The position numbers and the translations under genes were made by a program. Under the pieces are notes generated by a model. That model ran no database searches, was not told the origin of the DNA, and worked only from the letters and a program-made list of their open reading frames with translations. From Anthopleura xanthogrammica (taxonomy: Eukaryota > Cnidaria > Anthozoa > Actiniaria > Actiniidae), in assembly GCA_964019055.1 (NCBI GenBank), contig OZ025224.1, positions 4,063,876 to 4,127,875 of the forward strand: a stretch of DNA of 64,000 bases, read 5' to 3'. This document shows positions 57,401 through 64,000 of the stretch, one piece after another. How positions within the stretch are numbered: the first letter of the stretch is position 1; every line of letters starts with the position of its first letter.

Positions 57401-60400
57401 AAGTTATGAAAATGTCCCCCTATGCAATAATGGCGTAACCCAAAAATATTTGACCATTGATTAGAATGTCATTTCAAAGACGAAAACTCGTTCATCAAAA
57501 TATTGCTAAGCGTTAAAGGGAATGTTCATAGTTGGTGCCGGAGCGCGGTGCTCGAGAGTTAAATTTTTGTTGGACACTAAGCAGCTAAAGTACCCAGAAA
57601 AATGCACTTGGGCTTCAAGTGTAATCTTCAGTTCCTTTCAATTAAAATGGATTGCTTCGGGATCTGACGGCATTACGAAGCAAGTTAATTTGAAGGAATA
57701 CACGCGTACTGATGCTTATACCTTGTTTTTTGACTCCATAGAGTTCCACTCGGAGGGCGTATGCTTTGTTTTTCTCGACAGGATAGAACCGTATTTTCCT
57801 GACAGTTAGAGGAGTGGAGAAGATATGCTTGATGATACTTGATTTGTCTCGGTTACCAGTGAATATCTTAAAATTAAAAAAAATAGAACGTAAGTGTCCT
57901 ACAACTAATAGTATAAATAACTAGGCAGATTAATGCTTTAATCGCACCATTCTTAACCAATCAGATTGCTGGAATTGAGATTGATTGCATAATATGATTT
58001 TTTGATTGTATAATTGTACATTTAACAGTTTTGGTGATTGCACAAGAGAACTTATGCAGAGAAACCCCAGCCATGTTTAGTTAATTTTTACCACCAACTC
58101 CATCATATAGCATACGTCATGGTCTGAGGATCAATTCGTTTTCAGGTTATTTTTATACTTTGATAGATCAATGGTCTTTACTGATTTGCAAACTGGTCGT
58201 AATATTCAAAACGAACCTGTTCATTGTTCGAAGATACGTTTTTTATAAATTGCCATGTTCCATTAAAGCTCCACTGTAATTTGTATTTTGTTGTCCTCTC
58301 GTCACTTTTTGGGTCACCTTGTGTAGCCACAGCACACACGTAGTAAATCTCTCCAAAGTCTATTTGTAACCATGGGTTGGGATCATCGTCACGTGGTCTC
58401 CATGAGCTGTTACCAAGGAGCTTGGCTGCATCTACAGATCTTATGTTGCTATAGTTGGAACTTGCATTTAATCTATCGTTTGGTATCTCTCTGCCTATCG
58501 CGTTTCTCACACAGACTGAGGCTATGAATGAAAAATATATCAAATTATATCAAATAATCTAAAAGCAAAATGGACCTATTCAACGTCGTTACAAGCGCTA
58601 CAATAAAATATCTGAGTAATACTTTCATACCCAAGGGCAATAGGACAAAGCCATTTTGTGAATTAGTAAAATATGTTACATGTTATTGTACTTATCTGTT
58701 GTTCTTTACTTGAAATGAAGCGCCATTCAGTCTATTTGACCTTTCATTTAGCCTCTGTTGTCCGTTTAGGGCCGCGCCAAGCCTCGTACCTTTTAACGGT
58801 CCGATGATATTTGAATCTAGTATGCTCCAGTTCTACTCGGCCAAAGTTAGTTATTATCACTCTTTAATAAGTTAATCAAAGGTCTCTTCTATTGTCCTCT
58901 CCTGCTACGATAATCCAATTATTTTGACATTCAAGGGAGCAATTTGTTTACACAGCGCTACGGCTTTCACTACCGCCCAAAGCCGTTGTTGGATCAATAG
59001 CTCATAGCACGATTTTTTTTGTTGATCTATTAAGAGAAAAAGTAAATTCTAGCTCATCAAATTATTAATAGCCTCCCGTCATTCCTCCACTAGCATCTGC
59101 TCCAACTCAAACAACATTCCTTTCTATGAATTTGACCAATCACGGGTTTAGCGACTTCACTAGCACTATAAACAGCGACGGCTACTCAAAATAGTAATAA
59201 AGAATTATTAACCGAGCTGTTTAAATATTCATGGAGTATGTTCATGTCCGACTTGGTTTTTCTAATCGTATTTTTAGCTTTCTGGTTTGTAACGAAGTTT
59301 TCAATCTGTTGTTGACTGTTAGGAGCTGTGTTTTCATATTGTTGGTTTTCATTTTCATGTCCACTTCGAGCTCGTTAGGGTAGTAAAATTCGCTCGGAGA
59401 ATGATCCTCTTCGTCGCTCATAATTTCTTTGTTCGCTTTTTGTTTTATTTTGCTTATAAATTTCATGTTTAACGAAAAAAAATGACAAATTTCGCGCAGT
59501 GAAATTGTAAACAAACTTGCAAATTTGATATACGATCCGGACCAATTGTCATGGTAACATGATGGATTTTCCCATCTCAGACCGGAAATCAGCCAATCAG
59601 AGTGCGCGTACTATCGTAGCCATATAATAAATTTGCATATCACCTAGCGATTCTATTGGCTAATAGAAAACAATGTAGAAAGGAATGTTGTTCCACTGGC
59701 AGTTGGAGCAGACGCTAGTGGGGGAATGACGGGAACCGGAAGCGCCTCACAGCGGCTGCGCAGGAGGCTAATTACTAATGGCTGTAGAAAATTTAAAACT
59801 GTGCAGTATTTACCAGTATTTGTCATGCTATGAAGCCGTAGCGCTGTGTAAACAAATTGCTCCCTTGAATGTCAAATTATTTGGATTATCGTAGCAGACG
59901 AGAGGACAATAGAAGAGGCCTTTCTTGCCTACCCCTCTCTTTCTCTTGTGTTTAAGGATAATTTAATTAACTTATTAAAGAGTGATAATAAGTAACTTTG
60001 GCCGAGTAGAACTGGAGCATACTAGATTTGAATATCAACGAACCGTCCAACAATGGACAACAGAGGCCAAATAAAATGTCAAATATACTGAATGGCGCTT
60101 CATTCCAAGCAAAGAACAACAGATAAGTACAATAACATGAAACATTTCATTACAAATTCTCACAACGGATTTGTCCTAGTGCCCCTTGCATACCTTTTGC
60201 ATACACCTCAACTTCACATAGAGTAAGTCTTGCATTATTTTGCAATTTGGCGGTTTCTTTAAACAAAATTGATAAATAACGTCCTAGCAAGGCCGACTGG
60301 CAGGGAATCCAAACACCCTCGTCAAGTTCTAAATTTGGGAAAGGTAGACAACGTTCATTGTATATTCCACCATGTGATTTAGAATTCCCTATATAAAGAA

Positions 60401-62118
60401 CAAACAATATTACACGTGTGCTACGTTAAAATGAAGTAAAGTAGATAAATTACGTTTTTTAAATATATTTATGACAGGATAAGTCGCTCATTTATTTAGA
60501 GAAGAGATACAACACGTACCAATTCGAATCTGAAGGGAACGGCGAAAATCTTTCCAGTAGGTGAAGACATGAACCTTGTCTACAGGTATGGTTTGCCCAA
60601 GATCAACCATCCAATATAGATTATCCTTCTTCTGGGCAGTACTTGAGCAGTTATTGGAATAAGTATCAGAATTGCCATCAACGACGGATTCGGCTGAACC
60701 ATGAAAAGCGCTTTCATAGTGGCTTGATTGCCATGCAGATTTTTGAAAAGCAACATTTGCTATGTATGACACAAAACAAAGTTTACATATTTTGACAAAA
60801 CTGTTAAAAGTTGCCTAGAATTATTGAAAGGCTACAGCTAAACAAACAAACAAATAAACAACAACAAAAAAGCCATTAAAAGCCAATATGTTCTAAATAA
60901 TCTACTTTGTAGGCTAGGGAAACATGAGCAAAACAAAAACTATCAATAAAGAATTAATCGCTATCAGAGTTGTATTGAAAAAAATATTCTTAAAGTTTAT
61001 TGAATAGGCAGATGGGAAGGATCGTCTTACAGAATGTAGCTTAACTATATTCCAATCGGAGTCGCGACAAACTGATCAACAAATTAATTGCTTTTGTTTG
61101 CGGAATTATTAATGTTTGTCGCTACTCCGTAAATGTAGTTGAGGCTATCGTTGATTGGCAAATTTTGCTCTGTTTTGACAGGTTATCATTTCCTCCCGAG
61201 TGATAGTCTTGAACGCGCCATAGAAACAAGATGTTAGGCGGTTAGAAACTCAACTTTTCAAACTCGAACGAAAACAAAAAGTTTTCTCAGTTTGTGCTAA
61301 AAAAATAGCTGTACCTTGACCATATACTTCAACCTCACACAAAGAAAGTTTTCCTTGTTTCTCTTGTGTTATAGTAACATATCTTCCATTTCTGGTTGGG
61401 TGACAGACGATGGTTATACTGCCTGCTGGTATAATACCATACTGACCACCACACCTGCGATTAGACTTTGGGTGAGTGACATCGTGACCTGAGAAAACAC
61501 ATATAGCTTTGATAGTACAACTTTTTTTACCGTGTACAATTAAAACTTTGCTAGTTCCCTGCAAGACTTCTCTGCTTTTTGCAAAAATTACGTGCCAAAT
61601 GAACCGATCAAGAAACAAAGCAACCTTGAAGCGACAATCCGACGAACCGACCGACCGACCGACCAGACAGCCACCAGTAAACCAATTATCAAGCCAACGA
61701 CCGACCAACTAACTAAACAACCAACCCAACCCAACCTAACCAAAAAAGCAAAAAAAAAAGAGGCTTGAAGCGACTGAGGCAAACCCTGAGAGCAAGAAAA
61801 TGAAATAATGAGCATGTTAATCGAATAGATAAGTTGAAGAAGTGTAGTACTGGCTCTTCTTACCAATGCGGAGCTCAAATATAGTATTCCACAAACGAAG
61901 ACTCCATTGAGGATGAGTTCTGGTAAATACTGAAACCTCTTCCACCTCCACACTTATGCCCAGATCAACACGCCACCATTCCAAGTTACCTTTTTGATCA
62001 CAATGTGTGCATGAGCCACCCAACCAATTACCGTCACGATTACCATCAACAGCCCTTGAAGCAGTTGCATGCTCACTAGTCGTAGATTGTTTTGCGGTTT
62101 TATTCAAAGCCAGGTTTT
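45334..62118 (-). CDS. Receptor-type protein tyrosine phosphatase (5' partial)
   Basis: A transmembrane phosphatase that should remove phosphate from tyrosine on cytoplasmic partners in response to extracellular binding. 26 exons are resolved with matching phases: fucolectin-type domain (62118-61864, 61488-61315), second fucolectin-type domain (60759-60520, 60388-60194), F5/8C (58521-58217, 57866-57722), Ig (57244-56909), FN3 (56054-55782), FN3 (55248-54946), transmembrane exon (54594-54441), juxtamembrane (54118-53994), PTP D1 (53495 to 49222) and PTP D2 (48446 to 45334). Almost every ectodomain exon boundary is phase 1, as expected of a protein built by exon shuffling. D1 has KNRY, WPD and [11 protein letters not shown]2 keeps the Cys but has [10 protein letters not shown] and WSD. 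The signal peptide lies beyond the window. The exon joining D1 to the first D2 exon is unresolved. Its 3' half is duplicated in unit 1. Confidence 0.93.
46202..46337 (-). CDS. RPTP D2 signature exon
   Basis: With the two bases from the previous exon it reads [20 protein letters not shown] then [20 protein letters not shown]. The catalytic-loop Ala is Asp and the His before Cys is Gln, as in catalytically weak D2 domains. Confidence 0.92.
46616..46773 (-). CDS. RPTP D2 WPD-equivalent exon
   Basis: [20 protein letters not shown] then [15 protein letters not shown] and VVQC. The WPD loop is WSD. Confidence 0.9.
46881..47003 (-). CDS. RPTP D2 exon (KYWP)
   Basis: 41 codons, [20 protein letters not shown] to [11 protein letters not shown], phase 0 to 0, donor GTAAGT. 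Confidence 0.9.
47192..47367. mobile_element. MITE with caatagacctctttacctt ends
   Basis: Inverted ends CAATAGACCTCTTTACC and GGTGAAGAGGTCTATTG, with internal inverted ttgcccatttcagacca. Lies in an RPTP intron within the segment missing from unit 1. Confidence 0.75.
47579..47713 (-). CDS. RPTP D2 exon (DFW)
   Basis: [45 protein letters not shown]. The donor is ambiguous: GTACGC after GTG (47579) or GTGGTA three bases earlier. Both keep phase 0. Confidence 0.88.
48370..48446 (-). CDS. RPTP first resolved D2 exon (NYINASY)
   Basis: Acceptor ttcttttgcag, donor GTAAGT. Reads [20 protein letters not shown] then ASYAN, equivalent to the …RV.L…DYINASY segment. Needs a preceding exon ending in phase 1 that I could not place. 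A possible 29-base exon at 48525-48553 has the wrong phase. Confidence 0.85.
48804..48966. mobile_element. G/C-run MITE (GGCGTAGCGAGG ends), unit 2 only
   Basis: Starts caggggcgtagcgagg and ends cctcgctacgctactgg, with a G run near the left end and a C run near the right. Flanked by tcaaa on both sides. Unit 1 has the empty site near 23290. Confidence 0.85.
49222..49371 (-). CDS. RPTP D1 C-terminal exon (Q-loop)
   Basis: 50 codons. [20 protein letters not shown], with the Q-loop Gln, then a linker ending SGYEMEFK. Confidence 0.92.
49523..49692. repeat. (cttccttg)n repeat, unit 2
   Basis: Regular 8 bp array of about 20 units, longer than the unit 1 array (23853-23967). Confidence 0.92.
49831..49966 (-). 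CDS. RPTP D1 catalytic signature exon
   Basis: Completes [12 protein letters not shown] across the splice junction (Cys in the previous exon), then [12 protein letters not shown] and [11 protein letters not shown]. All signature residues are present. Confidence 0.95.
50088..50393. mobile_element. MITE with CCAGGTGATCT ends, unit 2
   Basis: Ends ccaggtgatctgg and gagatcaactgg. A better preserved relative is at 56234-56510. Unit 1 lacks it (24340-24365). Confidence 0.75.
50430..50612. repeat. Diverged 57 bp repeats
   Basis: Three degenerate units related to 16890-17086. The unit 1 counterpart is 24410-24580. Confidence 0.75.
50689..50840 (-). CDS. RPTP D1 WPD-loop exon
   Basis: [20 protein letters not shown] then [12 protein letters not shown] and PWVVHC. 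The duplication breakpoint (about 50717) lies within this exon. Confidence 0.94.
51054..51170 (-). CDS. RPTP D1 exon (KYWP)
   Basis: 39 codons, [20 protein letters not shown] to [11 protein letters not shown], phase 0 to 0, donor GTAAGT. Confidence 0.92.
51213..51496. mobile_element. Palindromic MITE
   Basis: Arms of about 85-90 bp (acgcatcaagagttctgcgc … and inverse) around about 110 bp, in an RPTP intron. Confidence 0.8.
51672..51769 (-). CDS. RPTP D1 exon (DFWRMIW)
   Basis: [20 protein letters not shown] then [12 protein letters not shown], phase 1 to 0. Confidence 0.93.
52145..52184 (-). CDS. RPTP D1 micro-exon (YIASQG)
   Basis: 40 bases, [13 protein letters not shown], too short for ORF finding but with good splice sites and phase. 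It supplies the conserved …Y.A.QGP segment. Confidence 0.9.
52286..52362 (-). CDS. RPTP D1 exon (DYINASY)
   Basis: [20 protein letters not shown] then NASYVR, phase 1 to 0. Confidence 0.93.
52500..52628. mobile_element. Short MITE with agaccccttgca ends
   Basis: Inverted agaccccttgcagcacgtc / gacgtcacgtgcaaggggtc and inner ggcaaaacaaaag. Related ends occur near 8067-8150 and 18440. Confidence 0.65.
52692..52782 (-). CDS. RPTP D1 exon (KNRYGNI)
   Basis: [20 protein letters not shown] then [10 protein letters not shown], containing the pTyr-recognition loop motif KNRY. Confidence 0.93.
53317..53495 (-). CDS. RPTP juxtamembrane / start of D1
   Basis: [20 protein letters not shown] then [20 protein letters not shown] and ILTNEFE, the helix that opens PTP domains. 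Confidence 0.9.
53994..54118 (-). CDS. RPTP juxtamembrane exon
   Basis: [20 protein letters not shown] then [17 protein letters not shown]. The donor is weak (GTGTAG at 53993) and was chosen because it keeps phase 1 into the next exon. Confidence 0.75.
54441..54594 (-). CDS. RPTP transmembrane exon
   Basis: Ser-rich stalk ([13 protein letters not shown]), a roughly 28-residue hydrophobic helix ([18 protein letters not shown]…) and LRKR stop-transfer. Confidence 0.93.
54946..55248 (-). CDS. RPTP FN3 domain 2
   Basis: [63 protein letters not shown], one exon, phase 1 to 1. Confidence 0.92.
55782..56054 (-). CDS. RPTP FN3 domain 1
   Basis: [52 protein letters not shown], one exon, phase 1 to 1. 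Confidence 0.93.
56234..56510. mobile_element. MITE with CCAGGTGATCT ends
   Basis: Ends ccaggtgatctgg and gagatcacctgg, same family as 50088-50393. In the intron between the Ig and FN3 exons. Confidence 0.8.
56909..57244 (-). CDS. RPTP immunoglobulin-like domain
   Basis: [60 protein letters not shown]. The Cys-Trp-YxC pattern is present, with additional Cys. One exon, phase 1 to 1. Confidence 0.88.
57722..57866 (-). CDS. RPTP F5/8C domain, second half
   Basis: [20 protein letters not shown] then [20 protein letters not shown] and LYGV, the usual discoidin C-terminal half. Confidence 0.9.
58217..58521 (-). CDS. RPTP F5/8C domain, first half
   Basis: [59 protein letters not shown], ending NNEQ before GTTCGT. 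Discoidin-type. Confidence 0.92.
58632..60188. mobile_element. 1.56 kb inverted-repeat element filling an RPTP intron
   Basis: Ends CAAGGGCAATAGGACAAA (left) and, inverted, CAAGGGGCACTAGGACAAAT (right). Flanked by the perfect 6 bp duplication catacc (58626-58631, 60189-60194). Inverted similarity continues inward for several hundred bases on each side, with further nested inverted blocks. A 90-codon minus-strand frame at 59242-59514 is in the centre and shows no known domain. It is a non-autonomous DNA transposon of unassigned superfamily. Confidence 0.85.
60194..60388 (-). CDS. RPTP fucolectin-type domain 2, second half
   Basis: [45 protein letters not shown]. Its donor GTATGC lies within the target duplication of the adjacent element. 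Confidence 0.88.
60520..60759 (-). CDS. RPTP fucolectin-type domain 2, first half
   Basis: [58 protein letters not shown], ending IRIG. The classical fucose-binding RGD motif is not visible. Confidence 0.88.
61315..61488 (-). CDS. RPTP fucolectin-type domain 1, second half
   Basis: [44 protein letters not shown]. Confidence 0.9.
61864..62118 (-). CDS. RPTP fucolectin-type domain 1, first half
   Basis: [65 protein letters not shown]. Strong match to the F5/8C-2 (fucolectin/tachylectin-4/pentraxin) consensus. It starts in phase 1, so at least one upstream exon, including the signal peptide, lies to the right or off-window. Confidence 0.92.
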
Positions 62119-62186
62119 CTGTACATTGAAAACAGAAACTTCATTATAAATATGTATGTATGTAATATTTATGCATAAAGTACTTA

Positions 62187-62372
62187 GCCTCACGTTCATG
62201 CAGCTATGACCACATTTAATGTATGCACATACTTCCGCGCACGGGCTTTTTGCTGCAAAATAGCTTGTCCATGCTTTATTTGGTAAACCAACCAGCTTTG
62301 CATCGAAAATTTCGTGCATGGAAGTATGGGAATATATTAAATGTGGTCAGAGCTGCATTAACGTGAGGGTAA
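62187..62372. mobile_element. Short palindromic MITE
   Basis: Ends cttagcctcacgttcatgcagc and ggaagtatggg…gctgcattaacgtgagg are inverted over about 50 bp. Confidence 0.7.
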
Positions 62373-62390
62373 GGACTTCATGCAGGGATA

Positions 62391-63450
62391 TTAAAGTGCA
62401 CCTAACCCCTGATATAATATTTTCAATATTGATTCTATATGAAGTGAATAATTGAAAGGTGAAATATTTCTTCATTTGAGTGTTGCATGTTTAAGTTATA
62501 AAGGTTTAGAATTCCAATATGTTAATGACTGTGACGTCCACCCAGCCTTCATTAAATATACAAACTTTAATAGGTTCACACAAACAGTATTTAAAAAGTA
62601 TCATCATTATACTCGTGGTTTCCACAACGTTTAGTGTACATTTGGTGTCTTATAATGGCCAGTGTTTAGTATTACAAGTAAAAAATATATACTCAAATTC
62701 CTGGGTAGTCGTCACAGTCATTAACATATTGGAAGTATAAACCTTTATAACTTAAGGTATCAGAATATGTTTAGGACCCCTATACGCGCTACCTCAAATT
62801 TCGCACGGGCTTTACAACATTTTGCCATTAAACTATACATTTTCTGAAAGCTAAATAAATACAGGGTTCAAAGTGACATTCGTCTGCACTTCATTTGACA
62901 ACTTCCCGCAGTATCCGAATGTGGATAATAAGCTTCAAAACGGTGTCTCAGATTTATGATATCTTTTTAGGTCGCTCGCATATTGACGCGTTAAATCCGG
63001 ATGTTTCAATTTTCGGCATAGACAATATCTTTTGAATGAAAAAAATATTTCAAAACTTTTGCGTTGTGATTTATCATAATTCAAAGTTCCAGTTCGATCT
63101 GATATAATCCGAATGAGCTACAATGTTTTAAGAAAGTTATTTTGATCAATTAAAAAACTGCGGAGAAACCCAATAACTTTTTTTATGTCGCGAAACAGAT
63201 AATTTCAAATTGATTTTTGAAAATAATGTTTATTTAGCTTTCAGAAAATGTATACTTTTATATATTAATATTGAAAAGGAAGCGAGAAATTTGGCTCGCG
63301 CGTAAAGTAATCTCGAAGGCCTCGAGCGTATCCTGATACCTTGAAGACGCATCACTCAAATGAAAAAATATTTCACCATTCAACTATTTACTTCATGTAG
63401 AATCAATACTGAAAATATTGTATCAGGGGTTAGGTGCACTTTAAGAAAGG
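62391..63450. mobile_element. 1.06 kb element with inverted taaagtgcacctaacccctg ends
   Basis: About 110 bp inverted ends (62391-62500 and 63345-63450), plus nested inverted pairs (ccaatatgttaatgactgtg at 62513 and its inverse near 62717, ctta-aggtatcag near 62752 and its inverse near 63338). Partial relatives abut the last RPTP exon in both units. No coding sequence recognised. Confidence 0.75.
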
Positions 63451-63569
63451 CCTATTGTTGCTGGTTTTCACATGACGTCATAGCCACCATCTTGTTGAAC
63501 TTTAAAAAAGATTTGTAATCTGTCGCTTTTGTTTTATGAACCAACATAGTCTTTTGTTTTTCCATTCTC

Positions 63570-64000
63570 TTGGCTAACTCTGGCCATGATTAATCTAAAT
63601 CAGGCACGGCTAGCTCGTGGAATATTGAAACAACATCTGAGCTGATCTAAGTCAGGGCAAAGCTAACTCACAGATCAAACCCTTAAACAACCTCTGAGCT
63701 GATCTAAGTCAGGGCAAAGCTAACTCACAGATCAAACCCTGAAACAACCTCTGAGCTGATCTAAGTCAGGGCAAAGCTAACTCACAGATCAAACCCTTAA
63801 ACAACCTCTGAGCTGATCTAAGTCAGGGCAAAGCTAACTCACAGATCAAACCCTGAAACAACCTCTGAGCTGATCTAAGTCAGGGCAAAGCTAACTCACA
63901 GATCAAACCCTGAAACAACCTCTGAGCTGATCTAAGTCAGGGCAAAGCTAACTCACAGATCAAACCCTGAAAATACCTCTGTGTTGATATTAGGCATGGC
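63570..64000. repeat. 57 bp tandem array at the right edge
   Basis: About seven head-to-tail units of 57 bp (ctctgagctgatctaagtca then gggcaaagctaactcacaga…), inverted relative to 16890-17086. Consecutive units differ by a few bases only. Continues beyond the window. Confidence 0.95.

Noticed and set aside
62104..62319. 71-codon minus frame as the RPTP start and signal peptide
   Set aside because: It lies within a palindromic MITE, lacks a signal-peptide profile and does not join the first RPTP exon in phase.
63570..64000. Regular 57 bp repeats as a CRISPR array
   Set aside because: Units are contiguous with no variable spacers, and the host is a eukaryote.

Overview
The window comes from an animal genome that is AT-rich, intron-rich and packed with repeats. 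The genes have ordinary GT-AG introns of about 0.1-8 kb. The domain repertoire (Calx-beta receptor, receptor tyrosine phosphatase carrying fucolectin-type and discoidin domains), the BEL/Pao retrotransposon and the many hairpin MITEs suggest an early-branching marine invertebrate, most likely a cnidarian, with a sponge not excluded. Nothing in the sequence fixes the species. No rRNA, tRNA or CRISPR array was seen.

The recognisable host genes all lie on the minus strand, so they are read from right to left. From 62118 down to 45334 there is a receptor-type protein tyrosine phosphatase (RPTP), missing only its 5' end beyond the right edge and one unresolved linker exon. Its order is fucolectin-type domain, fucolectin-type domain, F5/8C (discoidin), Ig, FN3, FN3, transmembrane segment, active-looking PTP domain D1, degenerate PTP domain D2. 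Downstream of it lies a type I membrane protein gene (signal peptide, three Calx-beta domains, transmembrane segment), with exons from 43498 down to about 26987.

The end of the RPTP gene plus the whole Calx-beta gene has been tandemly duplicated. Unit 2 is about 25618-50717 and unit 1 about 5063-24700, with a 0.9 kb unique spacer between. Unit 1 starts inside the D1 WPD-loop exon, so its RPTP part is a broken fragment (donor lost, frameshift in the first D2 exon, three D2 exons missing). Both Calx-beta copies are damaged, at different places. Copy 1 lost the end and splice donor of exon 5. Copy 2 lost exon 6. Introns and the third Calx-beta domain are almost identical between copies, whereas the exons of the first and second domains differ strongly. 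This is the pattern expected of a recognition receptor under diversifying selection or conversion, and I regard it as the most interesting signal in the window.

Comparing the two units also dates insertions. A complete BEL/Pao element (30865-38050, two 450 bp LTRs, 5 bp target duplication, one uninterrupted 2064-codon frame) sits in intron 4 of Calx copy 2, and its empty site is visible in unit 1. Several MITEs are present in only one unit. Other notable structures are a 4.4 kb foldback at the left edge with 1.4 kb near-identical arms, a 1.56 kb inverted-repeat element that fills RPTP intron 4 and duplicated that intron's splice donor, an insertion that rewrote the RPTP C-terminus, a 72 bp tandem array with 5 versus 9 units, and a dispersed 57 bp repeat that forms an array at the right edge.
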